Shown here piece after piece: positions 18,093-25,504 of a stretch of DNA of 64,000 nt. The stretch spans positions 124,001 to 188,000 of the forward strand of contig NZ_FCOM02000003.1 in the NCBI RefSeq assembly GCF_001544695.2, read 5' to 3'. The notes under the pieces are model-generated. The model did not search any database. It was not told the origin of the DNA and saw only the letters and a list, made by a program, of their open reading frames with translations. Both the position numbers and the translations under genes were made by a program. Position 1 is the first letter of the stretch; every line of letters begins with the position of its first letter. Source of the DNA: Caballeronia arvi. GTDB lineage: Bacteria; Pseudomonadota; Gammaproteobacteria; Burkholderiales; Burkholderiaceae.

Positions 18093-20036
18093 ATGCAAGA
18101 CGATTTCCGCGAAACCGCGGCTTCCCACGATGAACGCGAGAGCGGCTGGCTCATTCCCTCGATTCGACAGGCGCATGAGCGCTCGGAGACGTTCGGGCTG
18201 AACGCGTCGACGCGACCGGACTACGATGTGCTGACCGAAGGCGAGCTCCTGCTCAAGCTCGAACAGAATCGCGTACTGTGCGCGCACGCGACACCGGTGA
18301 TGGAAACGCTGCGCGACCAGATCGTCAACACGCAGAGCATGATCGTGCTGACCGATGCGCAAGGACTCATTCTTCATTCGACAGGCGACGACGACTTCCT
18401 CGCGCGCGCGGAGAAGGTCGCGCTCAGGGCCGGCGCAAACTGGGCCGAGGAACGCCAAGGGACCAACGCGATCGGCACGGCTATCGCGGAACGCACCGCC
18501 ACTGTCGTGCATGGCGACCAGCACTATCTCGCCGCCAACCGCTTTCTCACCTGCTCCAGCGTGCCGATCCTCGATCCGTACGGCGATCTGATCGGCGTGC
18601 TCGATGTGACGGGCGATCATCGGAGCTACCATCGCCACACGATGGCGCTCGCGCGCATGTCCGTGCAGATGATCGAAAACCATCTGTTTTCCAGCACTTT
18701 TCAGGGGATGTTGCAAATCGCATTTCATGGCCGGCACGAATTCCTCGGCACACTGATGGAAGGCATCATGGCCTTTACCTGCGATGGGCGCTTCCTCTCC
18801 GCCAATCGCAGCGCGCAGTTTCAATTCGGCCTGCCGCTCTCCGCTTTGCGCGCGCATACGCTGTCATCGTTATTCGGATTGACGAGCGCGCAACTGATCG
18901 ATCGTTCGCGTTCGTGCCGCACGCCGCATATCACGCTCGACCTGAACAACGGAACCGTCGTATGCGCGCGCGTGCGCCTGAACCGCGCGCCGATCGCAGA
19001 AATGACGTCTGCTCCGGCAACGGTCAGGCCTGCGCCGCGCGTATCGGCTGCGATCGATGCATCGTCGAAGCTCGCGTCGCTCGACACGGGCGACCCGAAA
19101 GTGGGCGCCGTCATCGGCAAGGTGCGCAAGGTCATCGGCAAGGACATACCGATCCTCATCACGGGCGAAACGGGCACGGGCAAGGAACTGCTCGCGCAAG
19201 CCATCCACGGCGATTCACCGCGTCGCGCAGGGCCTTTCGTCGCGGTGAATTGTGCATCGATTCCGGAGCACCTGATCGAATCGGAACTGTTCGGTTATGA
19301 GGAAGGCGCGTTCACCGGCGCGCGGCGCAAGGGCGCGGCCGGCAAGCTGTTGCAGGCGAACGGCGGCACGCTGTTTCTCGACGAAATCGGCGACATGCCC
19401 TACCCGCTGCAAGTGCGGCTCCTGCGCGTGCTGCAGGAACGCGTCGTCGATCCGCTCGGTTCGAGCAAATCGATACCGGTCGATGTCGCCATCATCTGCG
19501 CGACGCATCGCAACTTGCGCGAGATGATCGAGCAGAACCGCTTTCGCGAGGACCTGTATTACCGCTTGAACGGGCTCGTCGTGAAGTTGCCGCCGTTGCG
19601 CGAGCGCACCGACCTCGCCGCTGTGATCACGAAGATGCTGCACGCCGTGAGCGTCGATGTATCGTGCGGCATGCATCTGTCCATCGACGACGAAGTGATG
19701 GCGCTGTTCGAGCGCTACGCCTGGCCCGGCAATTTTCGGCAACTGTGCAATCTGTTGCGCACCGCCGCCGCGATGGTGGACGACGACGGCTGCATTCGGC
19801 GCGAACATCTTCCGGACGACTTCTTCGACGAACCCCGCATCGATGCACAAAGCATGTCCGAAGCATGCGCTTCATCGGCCCTCGCTTCGGGGCGTCTGCA
19901 GGAAGTCACGGCATCCGTGATCGCTGCGGCGCTCGCGCGTCATCGCGGCAATGTATCCGCGGCCGCGCGCGCCTTAGGGGTTTCCCGTAACACGATCTAT
20001 CGCAAGATGCCCGCCTGTTCATCGATGGAGCAATGA
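18093..20036 (+). CDS. Sigma-54-dependent activator, AcoR-like (GAF - AAA+ - Fis HTH)
   Basis: 647 residues; GGAGGA lies five bases before ATG 18093. The N-terminal half carries a GAF-type sensor (about 75-215, RQGTNAIGTAIAERTATVVHGDQHY). The AAA+ domain has Walker A GETGTGKE (358-365), the sigma-54-contacting loop GAFTGA (405-410) and Walker B GGTLFLDEIGDMP. A Fis-type helix-turn-helix closes the protein (VSAAARALGVSRNTIYRK). AcoR-class activators respond to small alcohols, ketones or aldehydes. The next genes are pqqA, pqqD and a quinoprotein dehydrogenase, two of them behind sigma-54 promoters, so this is their likely activator. Confidence 0.93.
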   Translation: MQDDFRETAASHDERESGWLIPSIRQAHERSETFGLNASTRPDYDVLTEGELLLKLEQNRVLCAHATPVMETLRDQIVNTQSMIVLTDAQGLILHSTGDDDFLARAEKVALRAGANWAEERQGTNAIGTAIAERTATVVHGDQHYLAANRFLTCSSVPILDPYGDLIGVLDVTGDHRSYHRHTMALARMSVQMIENHLFSSTFQGMLQIAFHGRHEFLGTLMEGIMAFTCDGRFLSANRSAQFQFGLPLSALRAHTLSSLFGLTSAQLIDRSRSCRTPHITLDLNNGTVVCARVRLNRAPIAEMTSAPATVRPAPRVSAAIDASSKLASLDTGDPKVGAVIGKVRKVIGKDIPILITGETGTGKELLAQAIHGDSPRRAGPFVAVNCASIPEHLIESELFGYEEGAFTGARRKGAAGKLLQANGGTLFLDEIGDMPYPLQVRLLRVLQERVVDPLGSSKSIPVDVAIICATHRNLREMIEQNRFREDLYYRLNGLVVKLPPLRERTDLAAVITKMLHAVSVDVSCGMHLSIDDEVMALFERYAWPGNFRQLCNLLRTAAAMVDDDGCIRREHLPDDFFDEPRIDAQSMSEACASSALASGRLQEVTASVIAAALARHRGNVSAAARALGVSRNTIYRKMPACSSMEQ

Positions 20037-20058
20037 ACTGTTCACTGCAGTGTTCCAC
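20037..20058 (+). promoter_or_regulatory. Candidate enhancer (UAS) for the sigma-54 activator, pqqA side
   Basis: ACTGTTCAC and AGTGTTCCAC lie in tandem. The TGTTCCAC core at 20051 is 105 bases before the -24 GG of the pqqA promoter. The same core recurs at the same distance before the dehydrogenase promoter. Function is inferred. Confidence 0.45.
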
Positions 20059-20154
20059 TTCGATACACCTTCGTCCCGAAGAGGCACGGCGACCCTGCTC
20101 CGTCGAAACCAATCTGAAAGCCGGGAGCGTGCACATGCACGGTCTCTTCATCGA

Positions 20155-20170
20155 AGGCACGGAGCTTGCA
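20155..20170 (+). promoter_or_regulatory. Sigma-54 promoter of pqqA
   Basis: AGGCACGGAGCTTGCA matches the -24/-12 consensus (GGCACG-N4-TTGCA), with GG and GC 12 bases apart. It lies 63 bases before pqqA and downstream of the sigma-54 activator gene. Confidence 0.75.
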
Positions 20171-20232
20171 TTTTCGAGGTCCGATTGCGAAACCGTTCGC
20201 GATCTCACTCGAACATCACCAAGGAGATGAAC

Positions 20233-20307
20233 ATGCAATGGACGACGCCTGCCTTCACCGATCTGCGCTTCGGCTTCGAGATCACGATGTATATCGCCAC
20301 GCGCTGA
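20233..20307 (+). CDS. pqqA: PQQ precursor peptide PqqA
   Basis: A 24-residue peptide ending GFEITMYIATR. Glu16 and Tyr20 (E-x-x-x-Y) are the residues that PqqE crosslinks and that become the PQQ skeleton. The N-terminus MQWTTPAFTDLR is nearly identical in style to other proteobacterial PqqA leaders. AAGGAG is six bases before ATG 20233. The gene follows a sigma-54 promoter, and a hairpin follows its stop. It is too short for routine ORF calling. Confidence 0.93.
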   Translation: MQWTTPAFTDLRFGFEITMYIATR

Positions 20308-20323
20308 TGCGTCGGTAACCAAG

Positions 20324-20349
20324 GCCCGGATGCCTTTCGGCATTCGGGC
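20324..20349 (+). terminator. Hairpin between pqqA and pqqD (attenuator-like)
   Basis: GCCCGGATGCC and GGCATTCGGGC pair over 11 positions (one wobble) around a TTTC loop. No T tract follows, so partial termination or mRNA protection is more likely than full termination. Such hairpins after pqqA are thought to raise precursor mRNA over downstream genes. Confidence 0.6.
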
Positions 20350-20373
20350 TCGCACCCTCTTCCCCTGCTCCAC

Positions 20374-20655
20374 ATGAACACAACGACCGCGCGTGCGGGC
20401 GCACCGACGCGCCCGCGTTTGCGCGCGCCATTGAAGCTGCATTGGCATGCGGATATGCGCTCGTGCGAGATCGTGCATCCGCACGGCAGCGTCGAACTGA
20501 ACCGCAGCGCGGGCGAGATACTCGCACGCTGCGATGGCACGCGCGAGCTCGACCACATCATCGGCGAGATCGAAGCGCGCTTCGGCATGTCGGGACTTGC
20601 GGCGGATGTGTATCGCTTCATCGAAGAAGCGCGCCGTCTCGGCTGGCTCGACTGA
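20374..20655 (+). CDS. pqqD: PqqD, PQQ precursor chaperone (RiPP recognition element)
   Basis: 93 residues with the PqqD fold pattern: RPRLRAPLKLHWH at the start, a VELNRSAGEILARCDGTREL core, and a C-terminal helix RFIEEARRLGWLD. PqqD binds the PqqA leader and presents it to the radical-SAM enzyme PqqE. Unusually, pqqB, pqqC and pqqE are absent here; the gene directly follows pqqA by 66 bases. No clear ribosome site precedes the ATG, so translation may depend on the upstream gene. The other Pqq enzymes must be encoded elsewhere. Confidence 0.85.
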   Translation: MNTTTARAGAPTRPRLRAPLKLHWHADMRSCEIVHPHGSVELNRSAGEILARCDGTRELDHIIGEIEARFGMSGLAADVYRFIEEARRLGWLD

Positions 20656-20693
20656 AGCCGCGTTGTCACATCGGGCAACACGCCCAACGTCCC

Positions 20694-20703
20694 ACTGTTC
20701 CAC
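20694..20703 (+). promoter_or_regulatory. Candidate enhancer (UAS) for the dehydrogenase promoter
   Basis: ACTGTTCCAC repeats the core found before pqqA. Its TGTTCCAC starts 108 bases before the -24 GG of the next sigma-54 promoter. Matched spacing is the main support. Confidence 0.45.
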
Positions 20704-20802
20704 GATGCAACACACCGGCATGAACGGCATCAGGCGCTCGCATGCATCAGTTGGCGCATGAGATCCGCATGCAGCAAGGCGCACGCGAGCATGAATCATG
20801 AA

Positions 20803-20818
20803 TGGCACATGACTTGCC
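20803..20818 (+). promoter_or_regulatory. Sigma-54 promoter of the quinoprotein dehydrogenase
   Basis: TGGCACATGACTTGCC fits TGGCAC-N5-TTGC exactly, with GG and GC 12 bases apart. The expected transcript start is near 20829, giving a leader of about 65 bases before the ATG at 20896. Confidence 0.82.
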
Positions 20819-20895
20819 TTGATGAATCCGCAACCGTTTCGCATTGCTATCGAGATTCAGGAAGACGTCGTACCTACAATACCCAGGAGACAACG

Positions 20896-22635
20896 ATGAA
20901 GACTCGCTTCAGTCCGGCCATGCGCATCGCGGCGCTTGCAGCAGGCGCCGTTGCGGCATTCGGCGTGGCGCAACATCCGGCCATCGCGGCAGGCAGCACG
21001 CCGGCGCAGTATCCGGATGTCAGCTATGAACGCCTCACGAGCGCGCAAGACGATCCGGGCTGGCTCACCTACTACCGCACGTATAACGGTCATGCGCACT
21101 CGCCGCTCAAGCAGATCGACACGAGCAACGTGAAGGGCCTGAAGCAGGTATGGAGCTACAAGTTTCCAAAGGAACTGCAGCAAGGCTTCGAAGCGACACC
21201 CATCGTCAACGGACGCTTTCTCTTCGTGACGACGCCAAAGGACAACGTCTATGCCTTCGATGCCGCAACGGGCAAGCAGCTCTGGAAATACGAACCGAAT
21301 CTCGATGCGCGATCGTTCAAGACCGCATGTTGCGATGTGATCAATCGCGGTGTCGCGCTATACGGCAAGAACGTCTATGTCGCGATGCTGAACGGCGAAG
21401 TGGCCGCGCTCGATGCGCAAACGGGCGCGCTCGTATGGAAGAAAGCGATGTTCGATCCGGGCGTGGGCTACGCGTTCTCGCTTGCGCCACTCGCGCTCGA
21501 TGGCGCGCTCGTCGTCGGCAGCGCGGGCGGCGAGTATGGCGCGCGCGGCTTCATCGCGGCACTCGATCCGAATGACGGCAAGGTGCTGTGGAAACGCTTT
21601 ACCGTGCCCGGCGCGAAGGAACCCGGCGGCAACACGTGGCCCGATGGCATGCAGGATCACGGCGGCGCGCCCGCATGGCTCACCGGCACCTATGACGCCA
21701 AGAGCAAGACGCTCTACTGGGGCGTCGGCAATCCGGGGCCGTGGCTTGCCGATCTTCGCCCCGGCGACAATCTCTATTCCGATTCGCTGCTCGCGCTCGA
21801 TCCGAAGACGGGCGATCTCAAGTGGCACTATCAATACACGGCGCACGACACGTGGGACTATGACGGCGTCAACACGCCCGTGCTCGCGAACATCAAGTAT
21901 GAGGGCAAGGATTACGACGCGATCATTCATGCGGACCGCAACGGCTTCTTTCATGCGATCGACCGCAGCAACGGCAAGCTGATCTATGCGCGACCTTTCG
22001 TCACCGCGACTTCGGTCACCGGTTATACGGACGATGGCAAGCCGATTCAGGATGCCTCCAAGTATCCGAAGACGGGCACCACCATCGAGACATGCCCGAG
22101 CTTTCTGGGCGGCAAGAACTGGTGGTCCGTTTCATACGATCCGGAAGAGCATCTCGCGATCGTGCCCGCGCTGCATGCGTGCATGTCTCTATCGGGCAAG
22201 TCGGTGACGTACATGGAAGGCCTGCCCTACCTCGGCGAAGGCTTCGAGATCAAGCCCGAGCCGAACAGCAAGGGCTATGGCGAACTGCAGGCGATCGACG
22301 TCGATACGGGCAAGAAAGTATGGAGCCACTGGACGAAGCTGCCCTGGAACGGCGGGGTCGCGACGACGGCGGGCGGCCTCGCATTCAGCGGCTCGCTCGA
22401 TGGCCATCTCTACGCGTTCGATGAAAAGAGCGGCAAGGTCCTGTGGCAAAGCCCCAAGCTCGCGAGCGGCATCATCGCGCAGCCTTCGGTCTATGAAATC
22501 GATGGCAAGGAATACGTAGCAATTCTCGCGGGCTATGGCGGCGCGAACCCAATCTGGGGTGGCCCGATGGCGAAGGCCGCGGACAAAGTGCCGCGCGGCG
22601 GCACGCTCTATGTGTTCGCGCTCAATCGCACCTGA
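20896..22635 (+). CDS. PQQ-dependent alcohol dehydrogenase, type I, lanthanide-type metal site
   Basis: 579 residues with a signal peptide (about 1-32), so periplasmic. The eight-bladed propeller fold is shown by repeated W-motif segments (GKQLWKYE, GALVWKKA, GKVLWKRF, GDLKWHYQY, GKKVWSHW, GKVLWQSP). The vicinal Cys145-Cys146 pair near PQQ is present. The catalytic region reads WDYDGVN: catalytic Asp321 and a second Asp323, the position that in XoxF and PedH coordinates a lanthanide and is Ala or Ser in calcium enzymes. No CxxCH haem motif, so electrons go to a separate cytochrome, most likely the next gene. Substrate (methanol, ethanol, other alcohols) unproven. AGGAG lies eight bases upstream. 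Confidence 0.92.
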   Translation: MKTRFSPAMRIAALAAGAVAAFGVAQHPAIAAGSTPAQYPDVSYERLTSAQDDPGWLTYYRTYNGHAHSPLKQIDTSNVKGLKQVWSYKFPKELQQGFEATPIVNGRFLFVTTPKDNVYAFDAATGKQLWKYEPNLDARSFKTACCDVINRGVALYGKNVYVAMLNGEVAALDAQTGALVWKKAMFDPGVGYAFSLAPLALDGALVVGSAGGEYGARGFIAALDPNDGKVLWKRFTVPGAKEPGGNTWPDGMQDHGGAPAWLTGTYDAKSKTLYWGVGNPGPWLADLRPGDNLYSDSLLALDPKTGDLKWHYQYTAHDTWDYDGVNTPVLANIKYEGKDYDAIIHADRNGFFHAIDRSNGKLIYARPFVTATSVTGYTDDGKPIQDASKYPKTGTTIETCPSFLGGKNWWSVSYDPEEHLAIVPALHACMSLSGKSVTYMEGLPYLGEGFEIKPEPNSKGYGELQAIDVDTGKKVWSHWTKLPWNGGVATTAGGLAFSGSLDGHLYAFDEKSGKVLWQSPKLASGIIAQPSVYEIDGKEYVAILAGYGGANPIWGGPMAKAADKVPRGGTLYVFALNRT

Positions 22636-22709
22636 AAACATCTGATCGAATCGCGAGCGCGTTTCAGCGCGCGTTCGCGGTGTTCATCGACATCATCGGA
22701 CGCATCGAC

Positions 22710-23906
22710 ATGAATCATTCATTCAACTCCCTTCGCGCGGCAAGCATGCTCGCCGCATGCGTCGTGCTCACGCCTTCGCCATCCGAAGCCGCCGTGAAAA
22801 TCTGCACGTTTCCCGGCAGTCCGTCGGCGGCGCTGGATCGCAGCGTCGCGCAGGCCGTCTTCGCGCGCGCCAATATTGCGGCGACGTTCGTTGCGAACGG
22901 CATCGGAGAAGGCGACGACGACGGCGTATCGCTCAAGGAACTCGACAAGACACTCGCACGCAATTGCGATGTGATCGCGGGCTTTCCGCGTTCCGCCGTC
23001 GCCGATGCATCCGGCGGCAAGATGCGCTTCTCGCGCGGCTATCTGCGCGCGGGCTATGTCAGCATCGAAGCGCCCGGCGCTGAACTGAAGGACGCCGCAA
23101 AGCGCGCGATCGCCGCGACCTATGCGAGCCCCGCGCAGCTGATCGCCGTGCAAGCGTCGGACGTGACGCTTGATCTCGAGAACACATCGGCCGCGACGGT
23201 CGAAGCGGTCGCGGACGGACGTGCGCAACGCGCGATCGTCTGGTACCCCGCGGTCGTCGCTTATCGCAACGCGCATCCCGCACGCAGCTTCGCGGTGGCG
23301 GCCACCGACTCGCCGTATGCGGAGTGGCAACTGACGTTCGCATTCGGCGATAAAGCCGCTGCACTACGCGGGCGTATCGACGATGTGCTCACGTCCATGA
23401 GCAGCGATGGTCAATTGAAGGCATTGACGAAGAAATGGCTCCTGCCCGCGCAAACTGCTTCGACCGCACGCCATCGCGACACGCCTGATGGCATCGTCCT
23501 CGCAGATATGAACGCCGCGCGCGCGGGCCGCTTCATCAAGGTCGCGAACGAAGGCAGCGTCGCGCCGCCATCGTTCGAACAGGCGCAAACGACGCACGGC
23601 AAGACGCTCTATTCGAGCGCGTGCGCCAAGTGCCACGGCGCGCAGCTTCAGGGCGTGACGGCGCCCGCGTTGCAAGGACCTTCGTTCGCGCCGGCATCGA
23701 ATTCTCATCTGACAGTCGGCGGCATCTTCACCTACATGGCGACCAACATGCCCGCCGATCGTCCGGGCAAGCTCAAGGACCAGGACTACGCCGACATCAT
23801 GGCCTTCCTGCTGCTGTCGAACGGTTACAAGCCGAGCGCATCGAAGATGACCGCCGACAGCGCGCGCGCCTCGACCTTGCCGCTCAACGCCGGGCCCGGC
23901 CGTTAA
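22710..23906 (+). CDS. Fused XoxJ/MxaJ-like periplasmic binding domain and cytochrome c (XoxG-like)
   Basis: 398 residues. A signal peptide (about 1-27) leads into a solute-binding-like domain (about 28-245, VKICTFPGSPSAALDRSV ... LKALTKKWLLP). This resembles the quinoprotein-dehydrogenase-associated binding proteins MxaJ/XoxJ. After a linker, a mono-haem cytochrome c domain begins near 290 with CAKCH at 305-309 and a likely Met ligand in the MATNMPAD segment. In methylotrophs J and G proteins are separate and act on XoxF/MxaF as activator and electron acceptor; here they seem to be one chain. A GTG start at 22680 is possible, but 22710 gives a clean signal peptide. Lies 74 bases after the dehydrogenase, probably cotranscribed. 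Confidence 0.82.
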   Translation: MNHSFNSLRAASMLAACVVLTPSPSEAAVKICTFPGSPSAALDRSVAQAVFARANIAATFVANGIGEGDDDGVSLKELDKTLARNCDVIAGFPRSAVADASGGKMRFSRGYLRAGYVSIEAPGAELKDAAKRAIAATYASPAQLIAVQASDVTLDLENTSAATVEAVADGRAQRAIVWYPAVVAYRNAHPARSFAVAATDSPYAEWQLTFAFGDKAAALRGRIDDVLTSMSSDGQLKALTKKWLLPAQTASTARHRDTPDGIVLADMNAARAGRFIKVANEGSVAPPSFEQAQTTHGKTLYSSACAKCHGAQLQGVTAPALQGPSFAPASNSHLTVGGIFTYMATNMPADRPGKLKDQDYADIMAFLLLSNGYKPSASKMTADSARASTLPLNAGPGR

Positions 23907-23935
23907 GTGCGCGATCCGCACGCCGGTTTCAATAC

Positions 23936-23963
23936 TTGAATACATCACAACGTGACATATAAT
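23936..23963 (+). promoter_or_regulatory. Sigma-70 promoter for the small membrane protein gene
   Basis: TTGAAT and a perfect TATAAT are separated by 16 bases. The spacer contains the dyad TCAC-AAC-GTGA (23945-23955), a possible operator. It lies 30 bases after the cytochrome-fusion gene stop. Confidence 0.65.
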
Positions 23964-24051
23964 TGAGTTGTCGCGCAAGCGGATCGATAGGTGTCGCAGC
24001 GCGGCGCAATGCGCAAGTCAGCCGGTTTCAAGCCGGCGGGAGGCCAACGTC

Positions 24052-24237
24052 GTGCTTATCAATAACGAGTTCGAAATCGGCTATCTGGTCGTCGTTTTCG
24101 CCTTGCTCGGCGTCATCCTGATCGGCGCGCTGCTCACGGCGCTGCATCTGGACCGCTGGCATCCGAAGCTCATCGGCGCGACCCTCGGGGCGTTACTCGG
24201 GCTTGCGCTGATCGAAGCGGTGCCGATGCTTACCTGA
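24052..24237 (+). CDS. Small two-helix membrane protein
   Basis: 61 residues from a GTG at 24052 with GGGAGG eight bases upstream; an ATG-started longer frame lacks such a site. Two hydrophobic helices (about 8-29 and 38-57) are joined by a short loop HLDRWHPK. It has its own consensus promoter, a leader of about 80 bases with a stable hairpin (24021-24037) just before the ribosome site, and a strong terminator. I do not recognise the family. Position suggests, but does not prove, a link to alcohol oxidation. Confidence 0.7.
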   Translation: MLINNEFEIGYLVVVFALLGVILIGALLTALHLDRWHPKLIGATLGALLGLALIEAVPMLT

Positions 24238-24285
24238 CGACACACCCTGACGTTTCGTCGAGACTTCGGTTGTTCGCGATACCAG

Positions 24286-24338
24286 GGCGGTACGCGTGTT
24301 CTGCAAGCGGGAACATGCGTACCGCCTTGTTTCTTTTT
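24286..24338 (+). terminator. Strong intrinsic terminator
   Basis: A 16-bp stem (GGCGGTACGCGTGTTC with GAACATGCGTACCGCC, one mismatch) is followed by TTGTTTCTTTTT. It ends the small membrane protein transcript. Confidence 0.92.
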
Positions 24339-24454
24339 CCCGCTGATTCCCCTCCTTCCATCTCGCCCCGCACCGCATTGGCATAATGCAGTGCGGACGC
24401 GCGCGTGTGTCGCGTCGCCACTATCCGTTCCGTTTCATCATCGAAAGAGACCGC

Positions 24455-25504
24455 ATGACCGCGATCATCCGCACGCGACGCCGCCTGCACGCTTTCTTCG
24501 GCGCACCCGAAGCCAGACGGCTGCTGCGCACCCTGATGAGTTGCGCGATCAGTTACGGCGCCGCGCGGCTCGCCGCGCTGCCCGAAGGATACTGGGCGCT
24601 CATCACGACGCTCGTGATCGTGACGCAGCCGAGCCTCACGCAAGCCGTCGATACCGCGCGCGATCAGATCATCGGCGCCTTCATCGGCGCGGTCGCGGGC
24701 GTGCTCGGCATCGTCGCGATGCAGCGTGGCGCGGCGCCGCTCGCGGTCTTCAGCGTGGCGCTCCTGCCGCTTGCCGCGTTGAGTGCGAAGCGGCCTGCGT
24801 TCAGGCTCGCGTGCGTGACGCTCGTGATCGTCGTGCTGATTCCCGCCGGTCCCGGCTCGCCATACGAGCGGCCGATGCATCGCGTGCTGGAGATATTGAT
24901 CGGCGCGGCATCGTCGTTCGTCGTGTCCGCGCTTTGGCCGAATCGTGCACTCGACGCCGCGCATCACAGCGTCGCGGATACGTTGAGGAGCCTCGGTCAG
25001 TTGATCGGACTGTATCTGTCGGGCGATCACGACGATGCCCGCGCGCAGCGCCTCGAAACGCAAAGCACGGACGCGCAGAAAGCACTCGACGACGCGTTGA
25101 AGGAGGCCGAGCGCGAACACATCATCGTGCTCGTACAGAATCGCCGCTCCGACGCCATCGACAAAGCCGCGCCCTTTCTACGGCGTCTGCATGGCGATGC
25201 GCTCTTTCTTGCAAAGGCGGTATCGCGTTGGGACCGCGATACCTGCGCGTTGCGGCTCGGCGCGACAGGACGCGAACTACAAGGGTTGTTCGAGGCGCTC
25301 GCAAGCGTGCTCGCCTCGAATCGTCAGGACGATGCGAAGCTCGCGCACGTGCGTTCTTCGGCGCGCGAGCTGAAGGACATGCTTGCGGCGCAAAAGCCAA
25401 CGCACGGCGCGCAGGAAGTGGCGCAGTTCGTCGTCGGGCTGATCGTCTCCGATCTCGATGCGCTGATCGCGACGATCTATCCGCTCAAGGAATCATCGGC
25501 CTAG
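24455..25504 (+). CDS. FUSC-family inner-membrane protein (aromatic acid exporter-like)
   Basis: 349 residues. The N-terminal half has about five helices including GYWALITTLVIVTQPSLTQAVDTARDQIIGAFIGAV, the FUSC/ArAE signature. The C-terminal half is a soluble helical domain (about 180-349). The family includes AaeB and fusaric acid resistance subunits that expel aromatic acids; this protein is about half the length of AaeB, so it may act as a dimer. Its stop overlaps by four bases, tail to tail, with the stop of the aldolase-like gene. No partner fusion protein lies beside it. Confidence 0.82.
   Translation: MTAIIRTRRRLHAFFGAPEARRLLRTLMSCAISYGAARLAALPEGYWALITTLVIVTQPSLTQAVDTARDQIIGAFIGAVAGVLGIVAMQRGAAPLAVFSVALLPLAALSAKRPAFRLACVTLVIVVLIPAGPGSPYERPMHRVLEILIGAASSFVVSALWPNRALDAAHHSVADTLRSLGQLIGLYLSGDHDDARAQRLETQSTDAQKALDDALKEAEREHIIVLVQNRRSDAIDKAAPFLRRLHGDALFLAKAVSRWDRDTCALRLGATGRELQGLFEALASVLASNRQDDAKLAHVRSSARELKDMLAAQKPTHGAQEVAQFVVGLIVSDLDALIATIYPLKESSA

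Noticed and set aside
20033..20230. A 65-residue frame between the activator and pqqA
   Set aside because: It overlaps the sigma-54 promoter and presumed enhancer, has no ribosome site and no recognisable product.
23964..24051. A riboswitch in the leader of the small membrane protein
   Set aside because: There is a stable hairpin, but I could not match a known riboswitch class; noted as structure only.
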